Below are positions 51,500 to 59,230 of a DNA stretch of 64,000 nt, piece after piece (the stretch's first letter is position 1; every line of letters starts with the position of its first letter). This stretch comes from an uncultured Bacilli bacterium (lineage in GTDB: Bacteria; Bacillota_I; Bacilli_A; RF39; UBA660). A program made the translations under genes and the position numbers. The notes below the pieces were generated by a model. The model was not told where the DNA came from. It searched no databases and saw only the letters and a list, made by a program, of their open reading frames with translations. Location: NCBI GenBank assembly GCA_910584165.1, contig CAJTZU010000005.1, positions 1 through 64,000 on the forward strand, given 5' to 3'.

Positions 51500-52144
51500 G
51501 TGTTTATCAATGAAGTTTGTAACATCGTTGGTCTATCAAGAAAAAGTATTCGTTACTATGAAGAAAATGGTTTGTTGAGTCCAAAGCGAAATACAGAAAA
51601 TGATTATCGAATTTATACAGAAGAGGATATTCAAAAATTAAAGACTATTAAGTTTTTAAGAGAATTAGATGTACCTATCAGAGAGTTAAAAATGTTAAAT
51701 GAAGGGACACTTACATTACAAGAATGTATGGAGAGTAGAATTTATAAAATAAGAGAACAAGAAGAAAAATATCAAAAAGTAAAAGAGATGTGTGTAGATA
51801 TTAAAGATTCTAATGCAACTTTAGATAGTATAGATATTACAAAACATTTTCAGTCGATGAATACATTAAATAAGGAGGGATTTACTATGAGAGATGTAAG
51901 AACAAGTAAAAGAAAAAAGATTACAGGCGCAATCTTATCCAGTTTTATATTTAGTTTGTTTTTTATCTTTTTAGCGGCTATTATTACTTATTTTCAAGTA
52001 ACAGAAGCAGATAAAATACCATGGTTAGTATATGCGTTTTTGATGTTCTTGTTTGGTTTTCCAATTGTAGGAATTATTGTTAATTTAGTAAATAGAATTA
52101 GAGAGATAAATGGAGGAGAAGAAGATGAAGCTAGTAAATATTGA
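51500..52144 (+). CDS. MerR-family regulator with C-terminal membrane helices
   Basis: 214 residues from GTG 51500, 5 nt after AAAGGAGG. Winged HTH: FINEVCNIVGLSRKSIRYYEENGLLSPKR, then NDYRIYTEEDIQKLKTIKFLRELDVPIRELK. A coiled region follows and two membrane helices (about 143-165 and 173-195), unusual for MerR proteins. No Cys/His metal loop. It probably controls its own promoter at 51447 and the YbjQ gene that overlaps it. Confidence 0.8.
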   Translation: MFINEVCNIVGLSRKSIRYYEENGLLSPKRNTENDYRIYTEEDIQKLKTIKFLRELDVPIRELKMLNEGTLTLQECMESRIYKIREQEEKYQKVKEMCVDIKDSNATLDSIDITKHFQSMNTLNKEGFTMRDVRTSKRKKITGAILSSFIFSLFFIFLAAIITYFQVTEADKIPWLVYAFLMFLFGFPIVGIIVNLVNRIREINGGEEDEASKY

Positions 52145-52448
52145 TTATATTCCTGGGGAAGAGATTATAGAAGCTTTGGGAGTTGTAAAAGGACAAATTG
52201 TTCAGTCTAAAAATATAGGTAGAGATTTTATGGCTGGAATGAAAACGATTGTAGGAGGAGAGATTGTAGGATATACAGAAATGATTGCTACTGCACGCCA
52301 GATGGCTACGAAAAGAATGGTAGATGAAGCAGAATCATTAGGAGCAGATGCAGTCATTAATATTCGTTATGGATCCTCTACTGTTATGAATGGAGCAGCA
52401 GAAATTATTGCGTATGGAACAGCTGTTAAATTAAAGAGAAAAATATAA
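52125..52448 (+). CDS. YbjQ/UPF0145 family protein
   Basis: 107 residues from ATG 52125 (GGAGGAGAAG), overlapping merR by 20 nt. IEALGVVKGQIVQSKNIGRDFMAGMKTIVGGEI, ARQMATKRMVDEAESLGADAVINIRY and the C-terminal AYGTAVKLKR are those of the YbjQ family, thought to form a pentameric metal- or ligand-binding ring. Function unproven. Confidence 0.85.
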   Translation: MKLVNIDYIPGEEIIEALGVVKGQIVQSKNIGRDFMAGMKTIVGGEIVGYTEMIATARQMATKRMVDEAESLGADAVINIRYGSSTVMNGAAEIIAYGTAVKLKRKI

Positions 52449-52452
52449 GTAT

Positions 52453-52481
52453 TTGACAAAATAAAAAAATTAAGATATACT
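52453..52481 (+). promoter_or_regulatory. Promoter of the His-leader operon
   Basis: Perfect TTGACA (52453-52458), 17 nt, TATACT (52476-52481). Confidence 0.8.
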
Positions 52482-52506
52482 CGTGATTAATGAGAGGAAG
52501 ATTAGA

Positions 52507-52572
52507 ATGTTAAAAAGAAATAATAACAGACAACATCATCATACTAATCTGCACTTGTTAATACGACATTAA
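52507..52572 (+). CDS. His-rich leader peptide (21 codons, five His)
   Basis: ATG 52507 stands 6-8 nt after GAGAGGAAG. The 21-residue peptide has His at codons 10, 11, 12, 16 and 21 (RQHHHTNLH in the middle). The CAC at codon 16 lies in strand A of the attenuator (52551-52558). Five His in 21 codons is far above the ordinary frequency and is the hallmark of a ribosome-mediated histidine attenuator. Confidence 0.7.
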   Translation: MLKRNNNRQHHHTNLHLLIRH

Positions 52573-52650
52573 AGTTGTAGGCACAAGTGCTATTTGTGGT
52601 GCTTGTTGCCTGTATAAAAGAAAGACTATACAGGAATGTATAGTCTTTTT
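52551..52650 (+). promoter_or_regulatory. Multi-state attenuator with terminator
   Basis: Chain of mutually exclusive helices: A GCACTTGT (52551-52558) with B ACAAGTGC (52583-52590); B GGCACAAGTGC (52580-52590) with C GTGCTTGTTGCC (52599-52610); C' CCTGTATA (52609-52616) with D TATACAGG (52627-52634); D GACTATACA (52624-52632) with E TGTATAGTC (52637-52645) plus TTTTT. D:E is a classic terminator and C':D an antiterminator. Confidence 0.75.
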
Positions 52651-52675
52651 CTTTTCAATAAAAGAGAGGATGATT

Positions 52676-52945
52676 ATGATGAAAAGTATAAAAAATAGTA
52701 TTGTATTTAGTAATGATATTGAAAGAATAATGAAAGGAAATAATGCCTTACAGTTTGATTATCAATCGTTTTGTGTTTTGCCAGGTGATTCTTTTTTTAA
52801 AGAATTAAGAAAGAGTTTTAGAAAAGATACCTCTAGAATATTTGATGGTAAGGTAATTATTATAGAGGAAGAGGAAATGGAAGAAGCTATGTCTATTTCT
52901 ATTCAAGATGTATTAGGGAGGGTTCCCCATTGTATCACTAGATAA
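52676..52945 (+). CDS. N-terminal part of a phosphoribosyltransferase-like protein, zero frame
   Basis: 89 residues from ATG 52676 (GAGAGG; ATGs at 52670 and 52679 also possible). It reads ...SISIQDVLGRVP and then HCITR-stop in the zero frame. Skipping one C at 52928 continues IVSLDKIYLEMKKDILFLD into the next open frame, giving a natural protein of about 309 residues. The short product has no recognisable domain of its own. Whether the frame change is programmed or a mutation is discussed in the findings. Confidence 0.65.
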   Translation: MMKSIKNSIVFSNDIERIMKGNNALQFDYQSFCVLPGDSFFKELRKSFRKDTSRIFDGKVIIIEEEEMEEAMSISIQDVLGRVPHCITR

Positions 52946-53606
52946 AATTTATTTAGAAATGAAAAAAGATATTTTGTTTTTAGACTGTACAAGGTTAGAT
53001 GGTTCTAAAAAATTAGTATCTAGAAATAATGCGAATTCCTTTATGGCTGTAGAAGAACAAGTAAAAAGAATATCAGATATTTTAAAAATGCAAGGACAAA
53101 GAGAAATTGTGTTAGTAGATGATGTTATTTTTACTGGAACTGTTTTAAGAACATTAAAAGCTTTATTTGAGCAAAATGGTATTTCTGTTATTGGCGTTAG
53201 AGGCTCTATTTCAATGGAAGAATCTTATCAAAGTTTTAATAGAGCGCTACCACTTGGTTTAAAATGTGGTTATCTACTAGGTAGTGGGGTAATTGATCAA
53301 ATCTGTGAAAGAGATTTCTATTTTGGAATAGCGCAATCAGGAATATCTGTAATGGATGAAACAAGAATTTATAAGTCTCCTTATTTTAAACCATTTGGTA
53401 ACCCTGTAGAAAGGGCTTCTATACCAAAAGAGGATGAAAAAGAATTTTCAAAAGGATGCTTAAGGCGTAGTATTGCATTATGGGAAGAAATAGAAAAACT
53501 ATCAGGAAAAAGTTTTAAAGTAGAAGACTTGCCAGAAACAATTATTAATACAAAAAAGGAAGAAAGAATAGTAAAAGTTTTAAAGAAAGGAATGAGAAGT
53601 TTATGA
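52929..53606 (+). CDS. C-terminal part of the phosphoribosyltransferase-like protein, +1 frame
   Basis: 225 residues in the +1 frame from ATT 52929; the first ATG (52959) has no ribosome site, so this part probably depends on ribosomes from the upstream frame. The PRPP-binding loop of type I phosphoribosyltransferases is clear: EIVLVDDVIFTGTVLRTLKAL (Asp-Asp, then TGT). Upstream DCTRLDGSKKLVSRN and downstream GFGIAQSG-like segments (FYFGIAQSGISVMDE) complete the fold. It ends in a 4-nt overlap (ATGA) with the LOG-like gene. Probable role: moving a base or PRPP-derived group; substrate unknown. Confidence 0.6.
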   Translation: MVSLDKIYLEMKKDILFLDCTRLDGSKKLVSRNNANSFMAVEEQVKRISDILKMQGQREIVLVDDVIFTGTVLRTLKALFEQNGISVIGVRGSISMEESYQSFNRALPLGLKCGYLLGSGVIDQICERDFYFGIAQSGISVMDETRIYKSPYFKPFGNPVERASIPKEDEKEFSKGCLRRSIALWEEIEKLSGKSFKVEDLPETIINTKKEERIVKVLKKGMRSL

Positions 53607-54142
53607 AACAATTACAAATAGGAATAATGGGTTCAGCCCAAGATTTAAATTATAGCAAAGAGGCAGAAAAATTTGCAAAAGAGTTAGGAAAGAAAATTGC
53701 TGAAACAGGAAATATTTTAGTTTATGGCGCGGAAAAGGAGTATAGTTCCTTGTCAACTAATGCAGCGATGGAGGCAAGTAAAAATGGAGGAATAACAGTA
53801 GGGATTGCAGGTGGAAAAGATAAAAATATTTATGGGACTTATAGGCCAACTGTTTTAATACCATGTGGACTTGGAATAGGGGGAGGAAGAGAGTTTACCC
53901 TTATCCTTTCTTGTGATGTTATTATTGCCATTAGCGGAGGGTCTGGAACGTTAACAGAAATTGCTATTGCTTATCAAGCAGGTATTCCAATTGTTGTAGT
54001 AGATAAGTTTGGTGGATGGGCAGAAAAATTAGCTGATACTTATCTAGATGATAGAAATAGATTAAAATGTGTTTCTGTAAGTACAGTAGAAGACGCAGTA
54101 AAAGAAGCAATAGAGCTCAGTAAAAAAAATAGAAAAAAATAA
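53603..54142 (+). CDS. LOG/TIGR00725-type Rossmann nucleotide-binding protein
   Basis: 179 residues; start overlaps the phosphoribosyltransferase-like stop. SLOG-superfamily features: IGIMGSAQDLN, GAEKEYSSLSTNAAMEASKNGG, and the nucleotide motif IAISGGSGTLTEIAIAYQAGIPIVVVDKFGGW. LOG proteins release free bases from nucleoside monophosphates; TIGR00725 members are less studied. Coupling to a phosphoribosyltransferase-like protein suggests that the pair handles a nucleotide or nucleobase. Confidence 0.8.
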   Translation: MKQLQIGIMGSAQDLNYSKEAEKFAKELGKKIAETGNILVYGAEKEYSSLSTNAAMEASKNGGITVGIAGGKDKNIYGTYRPTVLIPCGLGIGGGREFTLILSCDVIIAISGGSGTLTEIAIAYQAGIPIVVVDKFGGWAEKLADTYLDDRNRLKCVSVSTVEDAVKEAIELSKKNRKK

Positions 54143-54174
54143 AAGAATTATTGCTTTTTCAATAATTCTTTTTT
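54141..54174 (+). terminator. Bidirectional terminator between convergent genes
   Basis: AAAAGAATTATTG (54141-54153)/CAATAATTCTTTT (54160-54172), loop CTTTTT. T-runs flank it on both strands, so it ends both the LOG-like operon and the minus-strand gene. Confidence 0.85.
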
Positions 54175-54177
54175 ATA

Positions 54178-54780
54178 TTAAAATCTTTTTTTCTTGATAT
54201 AACTATAGCCAGGTTCTTCTCTATGGGGAGTTCCTTGCTCAGAGCAATTAATCCAACTTAGGTTTTCATAAATCTCCATAGGAATAGTTTCTATACCACC
54301 ACTTCCATATCCCATTGGAGTACCAGTTTTTTCATCTCTTAATTTTTTCCAACCAAATAATTCCATATGCTGTTCTAACCAACTTTTATGAGAAATAAGT
54401 TTTCTGTGGATAGAGTTTAAATCTGCTTGCGTTAAGTCTACTCCATATTTTAAGTATTTTAAAAGCTCTTCTAATTCTACATAATGTTTAACAACAAATT
54501 CACTTTCTATATCAATCTTAGGTTCTATTCCTTCAATAGGATATTGAGTAGGAGTTGTATAAATTAAATCTTTTGTTAAACCATTATCATCAACTTTAAA
54601 CAGCATGCCTCTGCAAACTATACCACCAGAAACAACAATATTCGTAACACCTTGATTAGAAAGTTCCTCTTCACTAACTTCTCGATTGTATTGGTCATAT
54701 ACTTTAAAAGAAACTTTTTGTGTTTTTAATAATTCTCCTCCACATACTTCTCTTCTAGTAGCAACATATTTCTTTGCCAT
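54178..54780 (-). CDS. Unrecognised protein, minus strand
   Basis: 200 residues. AGGAGG is 7 nt from the ATG at 54780 and only 1 nt from the earlier ATG at 54786. Begins MAKKYVATRREVCGGEL; a central acidic stretch and ISHKSWLEQHMELFGWKKLRDEKTGTPMGYGSGG precede SWINCSEQGTPHREEPGYSY. No membrane segments. Promoter on the minus strand: TG, C, TATAAT at 54807-54815. Family unknown. Confidence 0.65.
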   Translation of the reverse strand: MAKKYVATRREVCGGELLKTQKVSFKVYDQYNREVSEEELSNQGVTNIVVSGGIVCRGMLFKVDDNGLTKDLIYTTPTQYPIEGIEPKIDIESEFVVKHYVELEELLKYLKYGVDLTQADLNSIHRKLISHKSWLEQHMELFGWKKLRDEKTGTPMGYGSGGIETIPMEIYENLSWINCSEQGTPHREEPGYSYIKKKRF

Positions 54781-54852
54781 ATCCATACCTCCTCACTTAG
54801 CCATTTATTATAGCACAAATCCATTAGGAAAACTATAAAGATATGAAAAATA

Positions 54853-54906
54853 GGGTATTTTGCCTGATACCCCTCTATTTACTAATACCTAGGTAGGGTA
54901 TATAAT
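54853..54906 (+). promoter_or_regulatory. CsoR operator/promoter region
   Basis: -10 TATAAT at 54901-54906, weak -35 TTTACT (54878-54883). Between them lies the perfect palindrome TACCTAGGTA (54886-54895), part of ATACC-N6-GGGTAT (54885-54901), which resembles the B. subtilis copZA CsoR box. An extra GGGTAT...ATACCC pair (54853-54872) lies upstream. Confidence 0.75.
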
Positions 54907-54921
54907 AGAATTGGTGATTGG

Positions 54922-55218
54922 ATGGAGAAAGTTTTAGAAAAAAGAAAGACTTATCGTGGAGAAGAAGAGAAAAAACAACTTATCAATAGAGTAAGTAGGA
55001 TAGAAGGACAAATTAGGGGAATTAAAAAAATGATTACAGAAGATACATATTGTAATGATATTTTAATTCAATTATCAGCAATTGAGAATTCTATTAAAAG
55101 TTTATCCAATACTATTTTAGAAAATCATTTATATAGCTGTGTATCAAAAGATTTAGAACGTGGTAATTTAGATGCGATTGATGAACTAATTAGTTTATTT
55201 AAAAGATTTAATAGGTGA
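54922..55218 (+). CDS. csoR: CsoR-family copper-sensing repressor
   Basis: 98 residues, all helical. LINRVSRIEGQIRGIKKMITEDTYCNDILIQLSAI and LENHLYSCV supply the Cu(I) triad Cys-His-Cys of CsoR (x-Cys in YCND, His-x3-Cys in NHLYSC). It should dissociate from the operator above upon Cu(I) binding and open the copZ-copA genes. First gene of that operon. Confidence 0.9.
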   Translation: MEKVLEKRKTYRGEEEKKQLINRVSRIEGQIRGIKKMITEDTYCNDILIQLSAIENSIKSLSNTILENHLYSCVSKDLERGNLDAIDELISLFKRFNR

Positions 55219-55222
55219 TAAT

Positions 55223-55627
55223 ATGAAAGTTTTAACGATTAAGCAACCATGGGCAACTCTCATTGCAGAAGGTTATAAAGAGTATGAATTTCGTACATGG
55301 AAAACAAATTTTAGAGGGGAGTTTTTAATTCATGCTGGAAAAGGTATTGATAAAGAGGCAATGAAAAGATTTGAGTATTTACATTTAGAATATCCTTTGG
55401 GTAGTATTATTGCTAAGGCAACTCTTACTGACTGCGTAAAAGTAGATGATGAATTAAGAGAAGTTTTGGCAAAAAAGGATTCTACTATCTATAAAGGTGT
55501 CATCAGTAAAACATCTAATGATTGGGATGGATATGGTTTTCAGTTAGAAAATATAGAAAAAATAGAGCCAATATCGGTAAATGGTAAATTAAGTTTTTGG
55601 GATTATGATTATAAGGAGGAGAAATAA
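55223..55627 (+). CDS. ASCH-domain protein
   Basis: 134 residues, 4 nt after csoR. VLTIKQPWATLIAEGYKEYEFRTWKTNFRGEFLIHAGKG and IIAKATLTDC are the ASCH/PUA-like signature. ASCH proteins bind RNA; some hydrolyse N4-acetylcytidine. Its place inside a copper operon is unusual and may reflect simple co-transcription. Confidence 0.85.
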   Translation: MKVLTIKQPWATLIAEGYKEYEFRTWKTNFRGEFLIHAGKGIDKEAMKRFEYLHLEYPLGSIIAKATLTDCVKVDDELREVLAKKDSTIYKGVISKTSNDWDGYGFQLENIEKIEPISVNGKLSFWDYDYKEEK

Positions 55628-55629
55628 AT

Positions 55630-55833
55630 ATGAAAGAATTAACTTTAAAAGTAGAAGGTATGGTTTGCAATGGTTGTGAAAATAGGGTAATGAATGCTTT
55701 AAAAACTTTAGAAGGTGTTAGTGAAGTAAATGCAAGTTTTCAAACAGGAATAGTAACTGTAAAAGGAAATGTAGAACAAGAAGTAGTAGAAGAAAAAATA
55801 GAAACTATAGGATTTACAGTAGTAAAGGATTAA
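55630..55833 (+). CDS. copZ: Copper chaperone CopZ-like HMA protein
   Basis: 67 residues, AAGGAGGAG upstream. Single HMA domain with VEGMVCNGCENRVMNAL (CxxC). Delivers Cu(I) to CopA and possibly CsoR. Stop codon is followed directly by the copA start. Confidence 0.9.
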   Translation: MKELTLKVEGMVCNGCENRVMNALKTLEGVSEVNASFQTGIVTVKGNVEQEVVEEKIETIGFTVVKD

Positions 55834-55834
55834 T

Positions 55835-58015
55835 ATGAAAAAGATTATTTTATCGATTGATGGAATGACTTGTAGTGCCTGCTCTTCAGGGTTAGAAAAA
55901 TATTTAAGAAAGCAAAAGGGTGTAATAACTGCCAATGTTAATCTTGTTTTGGCGCAAGCATTAATAGAATATGAAGATGACTTAACAGTAGAGGAGCTAG
56001 AAAGATTTGTCAAAGAAGCTGGGTTTATTAGTCTAGGCATTTATGAAGAAGGAAAATTAGAAGGAAAAAAGAAGGATTCTAAGAAAAAATTAATTGTTTT
56101 TAGTGTAATTACTTTTCTTTTATTTTATATTTCTATGACACCAATGATTCATCTTCCATCTATTCCTTATTTGGAAGGACATTCTAAAAATTATGTAGTG
56201 GCATTATTCCTACTACTCATTCCTATTCTATTTTATGGAAGAGATATTTTTACTAGCGGAATAAAAAATGTTATTCATAGAAGTCCTAATATGGATACTC
56301 TGGTAACACTAGGAGTATTTGCTAGCTTTTCTTATAGTCTTATAGAGATGATTCTTATGCTACTTGATAAAATACCAGTAGGGCATCTTTATTTCGAATC
56401 CTGTGGTATGATTATTTTCTTTATTAAATTAGGTAGATTTATTGATTATCATAGTAAAGAAAAAACGAAAGATGCATTAAAAGAATTAGTCCAGATTACA
56501 CCAACGAAAGCTCTTTTGAAAAAAGATAATGAAGAAATAGAAGTAACAATTGATGAAGTTCATGTAGAAGATATTTTGGTAGCAAAACCAGGTATGAAAA
56601 TAGCAGTAGATGGTGTTATTACAAGTGGAGAGTCTCATTTAGAAGAATCTTTTATTACAGGAGAATCTATCCCTATTAAAAAAGGAATTGGAGAAAAAGT
56701 TATTGCGGGTAGTATCAATGTAGATGGCTACTTAGAATATAAGGCTTTAAAAATAGGAAAGAATTCTATGATTTCAGAAATTGTAAGATTAGTAGTAGAA
56801 GCTACTAATACAAAATCTCCAATTGAAAGATTAGTGGATAGAGTAAGTAGTTATTTTGTTCCTACTATTATGGTAATTGCACTTCTTACTTTTTTTGGAT
56901 ATTTTTTACTAGGAAATTCTTTAGAAGAAAGTATTGTTTCTTTTGTTACAGTATTAGTAGTTGCTTGTCCTTGTGCTTTAGGTCTTGCAACACCACTAGC
57001 TATTGTAGTAAGTGAAGGAAAATGTGCGACAAATGGTATTTTAGTAAAGAATAGTGAAGTACTAGAAAATGCCTCTAAAATAGATACGATTTGCTTTGAT
57101 AAAACGGGTACTCTTACATATGGAAATTTAAAGGTATCCAAAATTTATAGTGAAAAAGAAGAAACAAAATTGATGACTATTATAGCTAGTATGGAAGCAA
57201 AATCTACTCACCCAATTGCTAAAGCATTTCTAGATTATGCTAGTGAAAAGAGTTTAGTATTAAAAGAAGTTAGCAATTTTCAAAATATGGCTGGAATAGG
57301 ATTAAAAGCAACTATAGATAAAAAAGAGTTTATAGTTGGAAATAACAAAATTTTTAAGGAATTTCCCATTGCTAATCCGTATTTAAAAGAAGAAAAAGAA
57401 TTAGCAAATTTAGGAAATAGTTTGGTATACGTTATAGAAAATAAAAAGTGTATTGCACTTATTGGTGTCAAGGATATTGTAAGAAAAAATGCTAAAGAAG
57501 TAGTTTCTACTCTTGAAAAGAAGGGAAAAGAAGTCCTTATGTTAACAGGAGATAATGAAATTACTGCTTCTATCATTGCTGATACTTTAGGAATCAAGAA
57601 GATAATTGCTAATGTTCTTCCTAAGGAGAAGGCTAACGTTATTAAAGGTTTATTAAAAGAAAATAAAAAAGTGATGATGGTTGGTGATGGAATTAATGAT
57701 GCCATTTCTTTAGCAACTGCTTCTATTGGTGTTAGTATGAACGGTGGAACTGATATTGCAGCAGATTCTTCTGATGTTATTTTGATGCATGATAATTTAG
57801 AAAAGATTTCTAAACTTTTTATCATTAGTAAAAAAACTTTAAAGATTATTAAACAAAATTTATTTTGGGCATTTTTTTATAATATTTGTATGATACCTAT
57901 TGCTATTGGACTACTAAAACCAATTGGTATTTCAATGAACCCTATGGTAGCAAGTCTTGCAATGACATTAAGTAGTTTAACAGTAGTATTTAATTCTTTA
58001 AGAATCAAGCAATAA
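55835..58015 (+). CDS. copA: P1B-1 Cu+-exporting ATPase
   Basis: 726 residues. One N-terminal HMA domain (DGMTCSACSSGL), eight membrane helices, ACPCALGLAT in helix 6, DKTGTLTYG phosphorylation site, THPIAKAF, GDGINDAISLATASIGVSM. Helices 7 and 8 carry FYN and MxxS-S (LAMTLSSLTVVFNSLR), the Cu+-specific ligands, so copper export rather than Zn. Normal length for a one-HMA CopA. Controlled by CsoR. Confidence 0.92.
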   Translation: MKKIILSIDGMTCSACSSGLEKYLRKQKGVITANVNLVLAQALIEYEDDLTVEELERFVKEAGFISLGIYEEGKLEGKKKDSKKKLIVFSVITFLLFYISMTPMIHLPSIPYLEGHSKNYVVALFLLLIPILFYGRDIFTSGIKNVIHRSPNMDTLVTLGVFASFSYSLIEMILMLLDKIPVGHLYFESCGMIIFFIKLGRFIDYHSKEKTKDALKELVQITPTKALLKKDNEEIEVTIDEVHVEDILVAKPGMKIAVDGVITSGESHLEESFITGESIPIKKGIGEKVIAGSINVDGYLEYKALKIGKNSMISEIVRLVVEATNTKSPIERLVDRVSSYFVPTIMVIALLTFFGYFLLGNSLEESIVSFVTVLVVACPCALGLATPLAIVVSEGKCATNGILVKNSEVLENASKIDTICFDKTGTLTYGNLKVSKIYSEKEETKLMTIIASMEAKSTHPIAKAFLDYASEKSLVLKEVSNFQNMAGIGLKATIDKKEFIVGNNKIFKEFPIANPYLKEEKELANLGNSLVYVIENKKCIALIGVKDIVRKNAKEVVSTLEKKGKEVLMLTGDNEITASIIADTLGIKKIIANVLPKEKANVIKGLLKENKKVMMVGDGINDAISLATASIGVSMNGGTDIAADSSDVILMHDNLEKISKLFIISKKTLKIIKQNLFWAFFYNICMIPIAIGLLKPIGISMNPMVASLAMTLSSLTVVFNSLRIKQ

Positions 58016-58018
58016 GAC

Positions 58019-58046
58019 TTGACATTATTATCGATAGCGGTAAAAT
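58019..58046 (+). promoter_or_regulatory. Promoter of the metallophosphoesterase gene
   Basis: TTGACA (58019-58024), 16 nt, TAAAAT (58041-58046), starting right after the copA stop. No terminator separates the genes. Confidence 0.65.
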
Positions 58047-58063
58047 AAATAATTGGTGGTTTT

Positions 58064-59152
58064 ATGATATACATACTTATGATATTAATGATGCTATTAT
58101 TAATAATTGGTGTACTTTATAGTATTATGAAAATTCATAAAATATCTAGTATTCAAAGGATAAAAAATAAACGTATTTCTTGGCTTTTATCTACTTGTCC
58201 TTTTCTTTTTTGGATTTTATTTTTAGTAGCAGATGTGATAAACGCTATCATTGTTTTTATTTTCTTTATTCTTTTTTTGTTTCTTGGAGATTTTGCCTCT
58301 TTTTTGATACAAAAAATAACTAAGAAAAAAATAGACTATACTATTAAAATGATTACTTCTATTTTACTTTTTCTTATCTATATAGGGTATGCTTACTTTT
58401 TAGCGCATCATGTTATAAAGACTAATTATCTTATTGAAACAGAAAAAGATATTGGTGTAGAAAATTTTCGTATTATCCAACTTTCTGATAGTCATATAGG
58501 GGCTACGATGGATGGTGATAAATTTATAGAATATATGGAAAAGATTAATGAAGAAAATGCTGATATTGTAGTAGTAACAGGAGATTTTATTGATGATGAT
58601 ACAAGTTTAGAAGATATGAAAAAGGCCTGTGCTGGATTAGGAAAATTAAAAACAAAAAATGGTGTTTATTTTGTATATGGAAATCATGATAAAGGATATT
58701 TTAATTATCGTGGTTATGGATATTTAGAATTAGAGGAAGAATTAGAAAAAAATAATGTAAAAATATTAGAAGATGAAAGCATATTAGTGACAGATAATAT
58801 TTATTTAATAGGTAGAAAAGATAGAAGTGCTTTAGATAGATTATCGATAGAAGAGTTAACAAAAAAACTAGATAAAGAAAAATATATGATTGTATTAAAT
58901 CATCAACCAAATGATTATGAAAATGAAAAAATAGTTGGTGTTGATTTAGTTTTATCTGGGCATAGTCATGGTGGACAATTTTTCCCAATGGGACCACTAG
59001 GAGTATTATTTGGTTTTAATGATGCTTATTATGGATTAGAAAAAAGGGGAAATACTACGTTTATTGTGAATTCTGGTATAGGAGATTGGGCGCTTCAATT
59101 TAAAACTGGAACAGTTTCTGAATATGGAATCATTGATATCAAAAGAAAATAA
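58064..59152 (+). CDS. Membrane-anchored metallophosphoesterase
   Basis: 362 residues, four membrane helices in the first about 125 residues, then a calcineurin-type phosphoesterase: LSDSHIGATMDG (D-x-H), VTGDFIDDD (GD-x), YGNHDKG (GNHD), VLNHQP and LSGHSHGGQFF (GHxH). Resembles YkuE/YaeI-like proteins of the phospholipid or UDP-sugar hydrolase type. Two-metal active site, outer or inner face undetermined. Confidence 0.85.
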   Translation: MIYILMILMMLLLIIGVLYSIMKIHKISSIQRIKNKRISWLLSTCPFLFWILFLVADVINAIIVFIFFILFLFLGDFASFLIQKITKKKIDYTIKMITSILLFLIYIGYAYFLAHHVIKTNYLIETEKDIGVENFRIIQLSDSHIGATMDGDKFIEYMEKINEENADIVVVTGDFIDDDTSLEDMKKACAGLGKLKTKNGVYFVYGNHDKGYFNYRGYGYLELEEELEKNNVKILEDESILVTDNIYLIGRKDRSALDRLSIEELTKKLDKEKYMIVLNHQPNDYENEKIVGVDLVLSGHSHGGQFFPMGPLGVLFGFNDAYYGLEKRGNTTFIVNSGIGDWALQFKTGTVSEYGIIDIKRK

Positions 59153-59165
59153 AAATATTGATAGA

Positions 59166-59210
59166 AGCAAATTTTCTATAGTAGAGAATTTGCTTTTTGT
59201 ATGCTATAAT
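59166..59210 (+). terminator. Terminator fused to an extended -10
   Basis: AGCAAATTTTCT (59166-59177)/AGAGAATTTGCT (59183-59194), T-run to 59198, TG (59202-59203), C, TATAAT (59205-59210). Confidence 0.8.
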
Positions 59211-59230
59211 TTTATAAGAGGTGATTAGTA

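Noticed and set aside
52449..52675. T-box riboswitch for histidine
   Set aside because: No Stem I or T-box sequence (AGGGTGGNACCGCG-like) is present; a translated His-rich ORF explains the region better.
57280..57825. Minus-strand ORF of 181 codons inside copA
   Set aside because: Antisense shadow of a conserved ATPase domain; no ribosome site or promoter. The same holds for the other minus-strand ORFs inside + strand genes.
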